In this document: piece after piece, positions 35,271 to 43,980 of the stretch
How positions within the stretch are numbered: position 1 is the first letter of the stretch
Layout of the letters: each line of letters starts with the position of its first letter
DNA from: an uncultured Metabacillus sp.
GTDB lineage: Bacteria > Bacillota > Bacilli > Bacillales > Bacillaceae
Reading direction: 5' to 3'
Length of the DNA stretch: 60,617 bases
NCBI RefSeq assembly: GCF_947503125.1
Contig: NZ_CANNCR010000025.1
Coordinates: 1 to 60,617 of the forward strand
Program-made: the position numbers and the translations under genes
Notes under the pieces: generated by a model
What the model saw: the letters and a program-made list of their open reading frames with translations, nothing else
What the model was told of the DNA's origin: nothing
Database searches by the model: none

Positions 35271-35957
35271 CTAAATAATGCCGCCGTTTTTTTGAATTTT
35301 ATTGACAAGTTTATCCTTAGAATCATCTAGGTGATTTTTAATGACAGCTTTGATATCAGAGACATTGCCTTCTTTTAAAGCTTCAATAATGGCGATATGC
35401 TGATGGATAGCAGATGTAATCATTTCTTTTGAGATAAGGGAGCTTTCAACAGCTAAAAATCTATAATTCATTAAGTTCATATATATGTGCATATTTTTTT
35501 TGTTTTTCCCTAACTTAAGAAACTCGAGATGAAAGGCCAAGTTATAATCCTTTCTTAAATAATCTTCGAGCGGGTCAATTTCAATGTCGTAAAGTGATTT
35601 TTCAGTGATCTGCTGCATTTTTGAAATTTCCTTCAGTAAGCTATCTTTTGGTAGCTGGGAGACTTTATCAACGACCCAAAATTCTAACATTAATCGTGTA
35701 TCCATAATGTCTAATACGTCATGAATTTCGATAGCGTTTACAAATGTCCCCACCTTTGAAACAGTGGTAACTAATCCATCCATTTCAAGACGATTAAGTG
35801 CATCTCGGATGGGGGTTCTGCTTACTCCTAAATGCTGTGCCAATTCCGGTATTAATAGTTTTTGATTAGGATCAAATTCCCTGCGAATAATCTTATCCTT
35901 AAGAATCGTATACGTTTTATCCCAAAGGTTGGAATTGTCGATTTTTGGAAGCTCCAT
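35271..35957 (-). CDS. GntR-family regulator, FadR/FCD subfamily
   Basis: The 228-residue protein has a winged helix at residues 8-75 (LWDKTYTILKDKIIRREFDP, HLGVSRTPIRDALNRLEMDG, TTVSKVGTFVN) and an FCD all-helical effector domain from about 85 (DIMDTRLMLEFWVVDKV, DYNLAFHLEFL, HQHIAIIEALKEGN). It is divergent from the acid-sugar operon at 36292 and very likely represses it. Matching inverted sites flank the intergenic promoters. Confidence 0.92.
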   Translation of the reverse strand: MELPKIDNSNLWDKTYTILKDKIIRREFDPNQKLLIPELAQHLGVSRTPIRDALNRLEMDGLVTTVSKVGTFVNAIEIHDVLDIMDTRLMLEFWVVDKVSQLPKDSLLKEISKMQQITEKSLYDIEIDPLEDYLRKDYNLAFHLEFLKLGKNKKNMHIYMNLMNYRFLAVESSLISKEMITSAIHQHIAIIEALKEGNVSDIKAVIKNHLDDSKDKLVNKIQKNGGII

Positions 35958-35997
35958 GTAATTCTACTCCTCAATAAATAAAATATAGAATTTTCTG

Positions 35998-36011
35998 TTA
36001 TATACATCATA
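35998..36011. promoter_or_regulatory. Operator candidate near the FCD regulator promoter
   Basis: GTTATATACATCAT on the plus strand reads ATGATGTATATAAC on the minus strand, the same word (13 of 14) as ATGATGTATACAAC at 36119-36132. It lies about 40 bp upstream of the regulator start, so it could mediate autoregulation. Confidence 0.5.
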
Positions 36012-36081
36012 TTTTAAACGATAAAAAAATAAACGTCAAATAGGTATATAAAATTCAAATGTTTTCAAAATAATATAACTA

Positions 36082-36132
36082 TTGACAAGATTCAGAAGTC
36101 AGTCTAAGATACAGATAAATGATGTATACAAC
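36082..36132 (+). promoter_or_regulatory. Sigma-A promoter with overlapping operator, acid-sugar operon 1
   Basis: TTGACA (36082-36087), 17 bp and TAAGAT (36105-36110) make a strong promoter. ATGATGTATACAAC at 36119-36132 overlaps the predicted start point and matches the site next to the regulator in inverted orientation. Binding would block transcription. Confidence 0.65.
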
Positions 36133-36171
36133 ATTTTAATGATGGGTTTAGAAAAGACATGGAGGGAAAAT

Positions 36172-36185
36172 GGTAAACGGTTTCA
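36172..36185 (+). promoter_or_regulatory. cre-like site in the leader of operon 1
   Basis: GGTAAACGGTTTCA matches the CcpA consensus at 13 of 14 positions. It is about 55 bp downstream of the predicted start, a position that gives roadblock repression by CcpA. Confidence 0.65.
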
Positions 36186-36291
36186 AGGAATCGAAAAATA
36201 TATATAAATATTTTCTTTCATTCTTGAGCTTTATCGCCCATCACCTGTAACTGTTATAGTGTTTGAAAACAACTAAATAAGGGGGATTGAA

Positions 36292-37191
36292 ATGATTAAG
36301 CCAGAAGGGATTATCCCTGCGATGATAACTCCATTTACAAGTGACCAGGAGGTTAGTGAGCAAGGGATAAGAAAATTAGTAAATGATTTAATAGAAAGTG
36401 GTGTTCACGGCCTATTTTGTTTAGGAACAAATGGCGAATTCTTTTCGCTTACTTTTGATGAAAAGGTTGAAATTGCAAGGATCATAGTAGATGAAGCAAA
36501 AGGGAGAGTTCCCATCTATGTAGGAGCCGGTTGCATAAGCACAAAAGAAACAATCAGCCTGGCTAAAAAGATGGAGCAATTGAATGTGGATGCCTTGTCA
36601 GTGATTACGCCTTATTTCCTAGCATTCTCTCAGGAAGAGTTATACGAACATTTTAAACAAATTGCAAATTCAACCCGGCTCCCTATTATTTTATATAATA
36701 TTCCGGATCGAACCGGCAATAGTTTGCAAGCGCATACAGTGGTGAGATTATCTGAAATAGATAATATTGTTGGAATGAAAGATAGCAGCGGTAAAATTGA
36801 TAATATTTTACAATACCTAGATGCGGTTAACCCGAATTTTTCAGTTTTAGCTGGAACGGACTCTCTCATCTTGCCTACTCTTATGGCTGGAGGAAAAGGA
36901 GCCATTGCAGCAACAGCAAATGTGCTTCCACAAACGGTGGTTTCTATCTATGAAAACTGGAAAATCGGAAAATATGAAGAAGCTCAGATCGCACAGGATC
37001 AACTTAGGGATCTAAGGTTAGCCATAAAGTTAGGAACATTGCCAGCAGCGTTAAAAGAAGCACTCAATTATACAGGTTTTCCGGCAGGTCCTTCCAGGTT
37101 GCCTGTAGAGCCTTTATCCTCCCTGGAGAAAAGTAAATTAGAACATACAATGAAAAAATACAATGAAAAAAATTTGATCAATTCAGTATAA
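36292..37191 (+). CDS. DapA/N-acetylneuraminate lyase family aldolase or dehydratase (1)
   Basis: The 299-residue class I aldolase TIM barrel has GLFCLGTNGEFFSLT (GTNGE phosphate/carboxylate loop), Tyr of LYNIPDRTG (about residue 138), the Schiff-base Lys in VGMKDSSG (about 163) and the C-terminal GTLPAALKEALNYTG. The family includes dihydrodipicolinate synthase, sugar-acid dehydratases and KDG-type aldolases. It heads an acid-sugar operon and is not linked to lysine genes, so a catabolic role on a 2-keto-3-deoxy acid is more likely. Confidence 0.88.
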   Translation: MIKPEGIIPAMITPFTSDQEVSEQGIRKLVNDLIESGVHGLFCLGTNGEFFSLTFDEKVEIARIIVDEAKGRVPIYVGAGCISTKETISLAKKMEQLNVDALSVITPYFLAFSQEELYEHFKQIANSTRLPIILYNIPDRTGNSLQAHTVVRLSEIDNIVGMKDSSGKIDNILQYLDAVNPNFSVLAGTDSLILPTLMAGGKGAIAATANVLPQTVVSIYENWKIGKYEEAQIAQDQLRDLRLAIKLGTLPAALKEALNYTGFPAGPSRLPVEPLSSLEKSKLEHTMKKYNEKNLINSV

Positions 37192-37246
37192 ACTTGGACT
37201 TTGATAACTCAAAGGATGATAGCTAATTTTTAAGGGGGCTTTGTAT

Positions 37247-38254
37247 ATGAAAAAATTATTTAGCTTCATGTTTGTTTTGTTAATAACGATTGTATGCTTA
37301 ACAGCATGTGGTTCATCAGGTCAAGATAAAGAGACGGCTTCTGGCCAAGGAGGGAATTCTGATTCGAAAGGATACCCTACAAAGCCAATTGAATTGATTG
37401 TTCCTTGGGATGCAGGCGGCAGTACGGACCTAATTGCAAGAACATTAGCGAAGGAAGTAGAGAAGGAATTGGGACAGCCAGTTATGGTAGTGAACAAACC
37501 AGGAGCCGGCGGTACTCTCGCAGCTACTGAGGTTGCGAAGGCACCAGCAGATGGATACAAAATCATGATTTCATCCAACAGTCCATTTACTTCTCAACCG
37601 AATATTAAACCAACAAAATATTCAATTGAAGATTTCAGAGTTATACATGGCACTACATATGAAAATATGGCGATTTTAACTCATGCAGATTCAAAGTGGG
37701 AAACTCTAGAAGATTTAATGAAGGAAAAAGATAGCGGAACCTCAATTAAGTATGCAACCTCTGGGGCGGGTGGATTCTCCCATCTTGCAAGCGCGACATT
37801 TTTTGATGAATCTGGATTAACGGGCCAATATGTTCCTTTTAAGTCCGGAGCAGAAACGATCACAGCATTGTTAGGCAAACAAGTTGATATTATTACCGTT
37901 CATCCAGGAGAGGCAATGGAACATGTAAAGGCAGGTAAACTTAAATTCCTTGGTGTCTTCAGTGAAGAGAAGGCGACTGAAATACCTGATGTACCAACCT
38001 TTAAGGAAAAAGGGATGGATTTAGTATGGGGAGTCTATAAGTTCATTGTCGTACCGAAAGATGTACCGGAAGATGTTTACAAGAAGTTAAATGAAGCATT
38101 TGCCAAAGCTTACTCTTCTGATAGCTACAAAGAATTTCTAAAAAAATCGAATATAAGCGGTTATGATGAAAGCCCGGAAAAAATCGAAGAAAAAATTAGA
38201 GAAGAAGTGAAAGAGACGAAAGTGTGGATTGACAAAATAAAATTTGCACAATAG
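37247..38254 (+). CDS. Tripartite tricarboxylate transporter binding protein (TctC/Bug)
   Basis: The 335-residue lipoprotein has the lipobox LTAC. The Bug-family pattern is KPIELIVPWDAGGSTDLIAR, VVNKPGAGGTLAATEVAKAP, DGYKIMISS and PTFKEKGMDLVWG. These proteins bind carboxylic acids, usually through the two loops PWDAGGSTD and NKPGAGG. The ATG at 37247 follows TAAGGGGGC. TctB and TctA genes follow, so the transporter is complete. Confidence 0.93.
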   Translation: MKKLFSFMFVLLITIVCLTACGSSGQDKETASGQGGNSDSKGYPTKPIELIVPWDAGGSTDLIARTLAKEVEKELGQPVMVVNKPGAGGTLAATEVAKAPADGYKIMISSNSPFTSQPNIKPTKYSIEDFRVIHGTTYENMAILTHADSKWETLEDLMKEKDSGTSIKYATSGAGGFSHLASATFFDESGLTGQYVPFKSGAETITALLGKQVDIITVHPGEAMEHVKAGKLKFLGVFSEEKATEIPDVPTFKEKGMDLVWGVYKFIVVPKDVPEDVYKKLNEAFAKAYSSDSYKEFLKKSNISGYDESPEKIEEKIREEVKETKVWIDKIKFAQ

Positions 38255-38263
38255 GAACCGTTT

Positions 38264-38293
38264 GGGTACAAACATGACATGCTGTTTGTACCC
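38264..38293 (+). other. Hairpin downstream of the binding-protein gene
   Basis: GGGTACAAAC/GTTTGTACCC is a perfect 10-bp stem with a ten-base loop and no T run. It is probably an mRNA 3-prime stabiliser that raises binding-protein levels relative to TctB and TctA. Confidence 0.65.
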
Positions 38294-38427
38294 ATCAATT
38301 AATGAAGGAAGTAGAATTAGATTGATAACGAGAAATCAATCTTTGTTTGAATAAATAACTTTGGACTATTGCAGCAGATTTACTAACCGTAGAAAACTCA
38401 TTAAATAGAGAAAAGGGAATGATATTA

Positions 38428-38877
38428 ATGAAGAACGCAGGGGTTTGGGTAGGTAGTTTTATTTTATTGTTTGCCCTGACTATTTTTTTCACAGCGTTAA
38501 CTTATGATTATTATGGATCAGTTGGGCCGGGGCCCGGTTTGTTCCCTTTATGGTTAAGTGGGGCTCTGATTGTGCTGTCACTTTTGTATATAGCGGATTC
38601 TATGTTTAAAAATAAAATTAGCTTCAGTGATATTCTGCCAAGAGGAAAGGGATTAAGAAATACTGTATTGTTTATCCTGGCATTCATTTTGTTTATGATC
38701 ATGGTTCCTTTTACTGGATTTTGTATAGCTGGAATTATCATGCTGTTTATTGTATTTCTTCCTAGTTATAAATGGTATATCGGACTCGGAATTTCTACCA
38801 TTGTCACGTTATTTTTTTTCTTTGTGTTCTATAATTTGCTTAACATACCGTTACCGGTAAATTCTTTGGGATGGTAG
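38428..38877 (+). CDS. Tripartite tricarboxylate transporter small membrane subunit (TctB)
   Basis: The 149-residue protein has four hydrophobic segments with the family motif GPGPGLFPLWLSGALIVLSL. In-frame ATGs lie at 38419 and 38428; AAAGGGA is best spaced for 38428. It pairs with TctA to form the membrane part of the carboxylate symporter. Confidence 0.88.
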   Translation: MKNAGVWVGSFILLFALTIFFTALTYDYYGSVGPGPGLFPLWLSGALIVLSLLYIADSMFKNKISFSDILPRGKGLRNTVLFILAFILFMIMVPFTGFCIAGIIMLFIVFLPSYKWYIGLGISTIVTLFFFFVFYNLLNIPLPVNSLGW

Positions 38878-38887
38878 GGGATTTATA

Positions 38888-40393
38888 ATGGAGTCAATCA
38901 ATCTATTATTATCTGGTTTTGAAACTGCTTTATCCTGGTCAAATCTATTATATTGTTTTATTGGCGTAACGATTGGAATGCTGGTTGGAGTGCTGCCAGG
39001 ATTGGGACCAACCACTGCAACGGCGGTTCTTCTCCCTATTACCTTTGGGATGGGGCCTATATCGGCGATTATCATGCTTTCTGGAATCTATTATGGTGCG
39101 ATGTATGGAGGAACGATTACGTCAGTGCTTATTAATACACCAGGGGAGTCTGCGTCTGTTATCACTTGTCTGGATGGACATCCTCTCGCAAAACAGGGAA
39201 GGGCGGGTGCTGCATTAGGGGTTGCAGGCATTGGGTCCTTTATTGGCGGTACCGTTGCCATTTTAGGCTTAACCTTTTTAGGACCGCCTATTGCTGAGTT
39301 TGCTTTAAAGTTCGGTCCTCCTGAATTTTTTGCATTGATGGTAATGGGGATGATCATGGTCATTGGATTAATGGGTCAGTCTCTCATTCGAGGACTAATT
39401 GCAGCCTTCATCGGACTTACACTTGCAATGGTCGGCATGGATCCGATTACCGGACTTGACCGCTTTACATTTGGGCAGGCGAAATTAATGGAAGGCCTCG
39501 ATTTTGTCATGATCGCCATGGGGTTGTTCGGTATGTCAGAAATCCTTATAGGGATAGAAAATCAAGCGAAAATGCAAAAGCCTCCAAAAGTAAAGGGGGT
39601 TCTACCTAGAAAGGAAGAGTGGTCACCTGCCTTAAAGTCAATTGGCAGAGGTACAGGATTGGGCTTTTTTACGGGGTTGATTCCGGGTACTAACTCGGTG
39701 ATACCTGCCATTATGTCTTACTCTTTGGAAAAGAAGCTGGCAAAAGATCCATCGAGATTTGGGAAAGGTGCAATCGAAGGAGTAGCAGGACCGGAAACGG
39801 CAAACAATTCGTATTGCGGAGGCGCTCTGATCCCTCTATTCACACTTGGACTGCCTAGTTCACCGACAATCGCTGTATTACTTGGTGCTTTTATTATGAA
39901 TGGCCTTACTCCCGGACCCACACTGTTCCAGTCCAATCCGGACATTGTTTGGGCTATTATCGCAAGTATGTTTATCGGGAATTTTTTACTACTATTGATG
40001 AATCTTCCTATGGCAGGAATATGGGCTAAAATTGCCATGGTGCCTGCAAAGTTGCTTTATCCTATTATTCTGATCATCTCTCTTCTTGGTTCCTATAGTG
40101 TTAACAACAGTCTATGGGACGTTGGAGCAATGCTGGTGTTTGGTGTAATCGGTTACTTTTTTAAAAAGGTTGATATCCCAATTGCCCCGATCGTTTTAAC
40201 CTTTGTTTTAGGTGGGTTGATGGAAAACTCTTTGCTTCAATCGCTTTCAATGTTTGAAGGAAATTTCCTTGGATTTTTTAGCAGGCCAATCGCAGGCTCT
40301 GTACTTGTATTTTCTCTTGTTGTTTTTGTTTTCAGCCTCGTATCAGGGTTTAGAAAAAAGAAGGACCTGATTGCTGGCGACTTTGAAATGTAA
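38888..40393 (+). CDS. Tripartite tricarboxylate transporter large permease (TctA)
   Basis: The 501-residue, about 12-helix permease carries the TctA signatures GVLPGLGPTTATAVLLPITF, YYGAMYGGTITSVLINTPGE, GVAGPETANNSYCGGALIPL and FTLGLPSSPTIAVLLGAFIM. It is 10 bases after tctB. The transported acid is unknown, but the operon's kinase and PdxA2 suggest a hydroxylated C4 or similar acid. Confidence 0.95.
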   Translation: MESINLLLSGFETALSWSNLLYCFIGVTIGMLVGVLPGLGPTTATAVLLPITFGMGPISAIIMLSGIYYGAMYGGTITSVLINTPGESASVITCLDGHPLAKQGRAGAALGVAGIGSFIGGTVAILGLTFLGPPIAEFALKFGPPEFFALMVMGMIMVIGLMGQSLIRGLIAAFIGLTLAMVGMDPITGLDRFTFGQAKLMEGLDFVMIAMGLFGMSEILIGIENQAKMQKPPKVKGVLPRKEEWSPALKSIGRGTGLGFFTGLIPGTNSVIPAIMSYSLEKKLAKDPSRFGKGAIEGVAGPETANNSYCGGALIPLFTLGLPSSPTIAVLLGAFIMNGLTPGPTLFQSNPDIVWAIIASMFIGNFLLLLMNLPMAGIWAKIAMVPAKLLYPIILIISLLGSYSVNNSLWDVGAMLVFGVIGYFFKKVDIPIAPIVLTFVLGGLMENSLLQSLSMFEGNFLGFFSRPIAGSVLVFSLVVFVFSLVSGFRKKKDLIAGDFEM

Positions 40394-40415
40394 TAAATGA
40401 GGAGGCAAGGTTATT

Positions 40416-41366
40416 ATGAAAGTCATTTCTACCTCACCGTCATTTGGTATGTATTCGAATGAACCGATCGAATACTTGAATCATCATGGAATCGAATTAG
40501 TACGTATTTCTGATCAGGCGCCTCAATCAGAATGGTTCTCTGCTGTAGAGGATGCTGATGCTTTAATAATTGGATATACAGAAATAAATCAACATCTTTT
40601 AGATCATGCTCCAAATTTAAAAATCGTTTGTAAGCACGGAGTAGGAGTCGACAATATTGACTTGGAAGCAACAAAGCAAAAAAGTGTTTGGGCAACCAAT
40701 GTTCCAGATGGAAATAAAATGGCGGTTGCAGACTACGCGTTTGGCTTATTCTTCTCCTTGGCACGAAATATTCCCCAGGCAAATGCATTAACAAAGGGAG
40801 GCGAGTGGCCAAGGATAATTGGAACAGAGGTTTTTGGAAAAACATTAGGGGTTGTAGGTCTAGGGAGAATAGGGAAAGAGGTCGTACGCAGGGCGAAGGG
40901 ATTTGACATGAGGATTATTGCTTTTGATCCTTATCCTGACTTAGCATTTGCAGAAGAACATGGTGTTGAATTTACGGAACTTTCTGATCTCCTGAGACGA
41001 AGTGATTTTGTTACCCTTCATATGCCATTGAATGAACAAACAAAAAATTTAATTGGATCAGATGAGCTAAATATGATGAAAGATACAGCCTATTTAATTA
41101 ATGTCTCTCGAGGAGGCATGGTTGATGAACATGCCCTATATACCGGGTTAGTAGAAAAAAAGATTGCAGGAGCAGCAGTAGATGTATTTTTAAAGGAGCC
41201 TGTTACAGATCACCCGTTATTTTCCTTACCAAATTTCATTGCCACCTCACATATTGCAGGTTACACATATGAAGCAATTAATAAGGTTGGTATGACTTGT
41301 GTGGAAAATATCGTCAATGTACTCGTAAAGGGTGAAAAACCTGTTCATGTGGTAAATCAGCTTTAG
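40416..41366 (+). CDS. D-isomer-specific 2-hydroxyacid dehydrogenase (phosphoglycerate dehydrogenase-like)
   Basis: The 316-residue NAD(H)-dependent enzyme has the Rossmann motif GVVGLGRIGKEVV at about residue 145, catalytic Arg in NVSRGGMVDE, Glu in DVFLKEPV and His in SHIAGYTYEA. KHGVGVDNIDLEA is the N-terminal substrate segment. It oxidises or reduces a 2-hydroxy/2-oxo acid and is likely part of the acid-sugar route rather than serine synthesis, given its neighbours and lack of an ACT domain. The site GAGGAGG precedes the start. Confidence 0.9.
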   Translation: MKVISTSPSFGMYSNEPIEYLNHHGIELVRISDQAPQSEWFSAVEDADALIIGYTEINQHLLDHAPNLKIVCKHGVGVDNIDLEATKQKSVWATNVPDGNKMAVADYAFGLFFSLARNIPQANALTKGGEWPRIIGTEVFGKTLGVVGLGRIGKEVVRRAKGFDMRIIAFDPYPDLAFAEEHGVEFTELSDLLRRSDFVTLHMPLNEQTKNLIGSDELNMMKDTAYLINVSRGGMVDEHALYTGLVEKKIAGAAVDVFLKEPVTDHPLFSLPNFIATSHIAGYTYEAINKVGMTCVENIVNVLVKGEKPVHVVNQL

Positions 41367-41409
41367 TACATATAGTGAAATTCGTCGTTGCAGAAAGGAG
41401 TGGAAGTTT

Positions 41410-42576
41410 ATGAATAATCTTTATCAATTTTTTACTGCAAAACATATTATCTCTGGAGCTGGTTCGCTTGACCAACTTTCAGAACATCTGCATCTTGTCA
41501 ATAAGAAAATAGCATCTGCATTTATTGTGGCCCAACCAGCTCTACAAAGATTAGGTTTTATTGAAAAAGTAGAAAATCAACTAGCAGAAAAAGGGATCAA
41601 CACTTTTACAATAAATAAGATTATGCCGGAACCAACTATTCAAAATATAGAGGATGTTTATCGGGAAATCGCTGAAAAAGAGTTTGATCTATTGATTGGA
41701 ATTGGTGGTGGCAGTGTTCTGGATGCCACAAAGCTGTTATCTGTATTAAAAACAAACGATGTTTCCATTCGAGATCTATTAAGCGGGAATCAAATTGAAA
41801 GAAAAGGTATCCCAACAATCTTAATTCCTTCTACTTCAGGGACAGGATCAGAGGTCACTCCAAATTCGATCGTAACAATACCTGAGGAAGAGTTAAAAGT
41901 AGGAATTGTAAGTAAATACCTTCTTCCAGAACTGGTTATCCTTGATCCAGTTTTAACCTTAAGTCTCCCGAAGTCGATTACGGCAGCTACTGGTATGGAT
42001 GCTTTTACTCATTCACTTGAATCCTTTATATCGAATAAAGCAAATCCAATTAGTGATATGTTTGCATTGGAATCCATTAGACTTATATCTTCAAGTCTAC
42101 TAGAAGCCTATCATAATGGATCTTCTATTGAAGCGAGAGAAAAAATGTTAATCGGATCTATGTATGGGGGAATGGCATTAACAAGCGCAGGAACAGCAGC
42201 TGTACACGCTTTGGCGTATCCTCTTGGTGGAAAGTTTAATATTCCTCATGGTGAGGCAAACTCGATGCTGCTGCCGCATGTGATGGAATTTAATATGGAT
42301 GTGATTACGGAAAGACTGGTTCAAGTAAGTAAAGCCATGGGTATTGATCATTCTGAGGAATCCAAAGAGAAGATTGCTGAGAAAGTGATCGAACAAATCG
42401 AGGAATGGACAAAGGAATTGAATATATCTCAAAATTTAAATGAATTCGGAGTTCATGAATCAGACATCCCTCATTTAGCTGAGTCGGCATCCAAAGTAAC
42501 TCGGTTATTAAATAACAATCCGAAACAGTTGACGATTGAACAAATGAAGATCATCTATCGAAAATTATTGCCATAA
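41410..42576 (+). CDS. Iron-containing alcohol dehydrogenase
   Basis: The 388-residue type III ADH has the NAD-binding GIGGGSVLDATKLL, PSTSGTGSEVTPNSI, and the metal ligands in MDAFTHSLESF (Asp, His), AVHALAYPLGG and FNIPHGEANSM (His). Family members reduce aldehydes such as lactaldehyde or glycolaldehyde, or oxidise hydroxyacids. Here it may handle an aldehyde released by the aldolase step. GAAAGGAGTGG precedes the ATG. Confidence 0.92.
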   Translation: MNNLYQFFTAKHIISGAGSLDQLSEHLHLVNKKIASAFIVAQPALQRLGFIEKVENQLAEKGINTFTINKIMPEPTIQNIEDVYREIAEKEFDLLIGIGGGSVLDATKLLSVLKTNDVSIRDLLSGNQIERKGIPTILIPSTSGTGSEVTPNSIVTIPEEELKVGIVSKYLLPELVILDPVLTLSLPKSITAATGMDAFTHSLESFISNKANPISDMFALESIRLISSSLLEAYHNGSSIEAREKMLIGSMYGGMALTSAGTAAVHALAYPLGGKFNIPHGEANSMLLPHVMEFNMDVITERLVQVSKAMGIDHSEESKEKIAEKVIEQIEEWTKELNISQNLNEFGVHESDIPHLAESASKVTRLLNNNPKQLTIEQMKIIYRKLLP

Positions 42577-42672
42577 ATAGCAGGACCTGATGAAGATGGT
42601 TAAGAATTAGTAAAATAGCATTCATTTGATGAAAGTAATGGAATAAAACCTGGCAGCTGGGGGTGTAAAGAT

Positions 42673-43980
42673 ATGTCGAAGAAAATTGGAATTATTGCGG
42701 ATGATTTAACTGGCTCAAATGATTCGGGTGTACAATTTGCAAAAAAAGGGTTTACCTCCACTGTTGTGATGGATATTGAAAAGAAGAATGCTGTATCTGA
42801 TGCAGAAGTGCTCGTAATAGATACCGACAGCCGTGCGAAATCTTCGGAACGAGCCTATGAAGCAGTTGTAAAGGCTGCTTCTCTTCTTTTTGAACAGGGG
42901 TATTCCCATGTCTATAAAAAAGTCGATTCGACGTTAAGGGGAAATATTGCTTTAGAACTCGATGCTCTTGCAAGCGTGTACCGTCCGGATGTCGTGGTTA
43001 TTGCTCCCGCATTTCCAAAGCTCAACAGGACTACAGTTAACGGGTATCACTATGTAAATGGTGTTTTGATCAATGAGACAGAGTTTGGCAGGGATCCTAA
43101 AACTCCTGTTACTGAATGTTTTATTCAAAAACTTTTGGGGGCTGCTATCAAAGAGGATGTTGCACTTGTTGATGTCTTTATATTGCGCCGCTCTTTGGAA
43201 GAAGTAATCACCTTCATCAAAAAAACATTTGCAGACGGAAAGAAATGGTATGTATGTGATGCTGAGTCTGAAGCAGATTTGGAAATGATCACAAAAGCCT
43301 TCGCAAGTATCAACAAACGCATGATTTGGGCTGGATCAGGAGGCTTGGTGGAGTACCTGCCAAACGCATTAAAATTAAAGCCTCTTTCAGAACAGCAATA
43401 TGGGGAAATAAAGATTGAAAAAACATTAGTTGTATCAGGCAGTTTATCACAGGTAACAAAAAAGCAGATTAAGAGTTTAAGAGATTTAAACGAAGTCTGC
43501 TTTATCGAAATCAATCCAGTAGATTTAGTGAATCATACTCTTCATGTTGATGCTTCGCTTTTTCAGGCGGGTGCAAATGCACAGGCTAAACAATTGGTTG
43601 TTTATGTTGACAGCTCTAAGGAAAACCGTGATGCAGCCAAAGAAGCCGGAAAAAAACTTGCCATGAATGGAAACCAGGTGAGTGAAGCTATAGCGACTGG
43701 TCTTGGCAAAGCCGCTTCTGCCATCCTTGATGAAAGGCATGATATTAATAGTTTGATTTTAACAGGCGGCGATACGGCTAAAGCTGTTTGTTCCGAACTA
43801 GGTGTGAGCCAGATGTCACTGTACGGCGAGGTTGAGCCGGGTCTGCCATTCGGTCGTATTACAAGTAGGGAAAGAACCTACTGGGCAGTTACAAAAGCGG
43901 GCGGATTCGGGAATGAGGACTCACTTGTAAAGGCAGTTAACTATATGACAGGAAAGGTGGAACAATATGAATCAAAATAA
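42673..43980 (+). CDS. Four-carbon acid sugar kinase (OtnK/DtnK family, DUF1537)
   Basis: The 435-residue kinase has the N-terminal motif IIADDLTGSNDSGVQFAKKG, YKKVDSTLRGNIALELDAL (substrate site), a hinge and the C-terminal nucleotide domain (ILTGGDTAKAVCSELG, GLPFGRI). The family phosphorylates D-threonate, D-erythronate or related acids at O4. Its 3-prime end overlaps pdxA2 by 14 bases, the arrangement seen in kinase/PdxA2 pairs of C4 acid catabolism. Confidence 0.92.
   Translation: MSKKIGIIADDLTGSNDSGVQFAKKGFTSTVVMDIEKKNAVSDAEVLVIDTDSRAKSSERAYEAVVKAASLLFEQGYSHVYKKVDSTLRGNIALELDALASVYRPDVVVIAPAFPKLNRTTVNGYHYVNGVLINETEFGRDPKTPVTECFIQKLLGAAIKEDVALVDVFILRRSLEEVITFIKKTFADGKKWYVCDAESEADLEMITKAFASINKRMIWAGSGGLVEYLPNALKLKPLSEQQYGEIKIEKTLVVSGSLSQVTKKQIKSLRDLNEVCFIEINPVDLVNHTLHVDASLFQAGANAQAKQLVVYVDSSKENRDAAKEAGKKLAMNGNQVSEAIATGLGKAASAILDERHDINSLILTGGDTAKAVCSELGVSQMSLYGEVEPGLPFGRITSRERTYWAVTKAGGFGNEDSLVKAVNYMTGKVEQYESK

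Noticed and set aside
36292-37191. Housekeeping dihydrodipicolinate synthase dapA
   Set aside because: No lysine-pathway neighbours; the gene heads a cre-controlled acid-sugar operon.
40416-41366. Serine biosynthesis phosphoglycerate dehydrogenase SerA
   Set aside because: It lacks the regulatory ACT domain and stands among transporter, kinase and ADH genes; a catabolic 2-hydroxyacid dehydrogenase is more likely.
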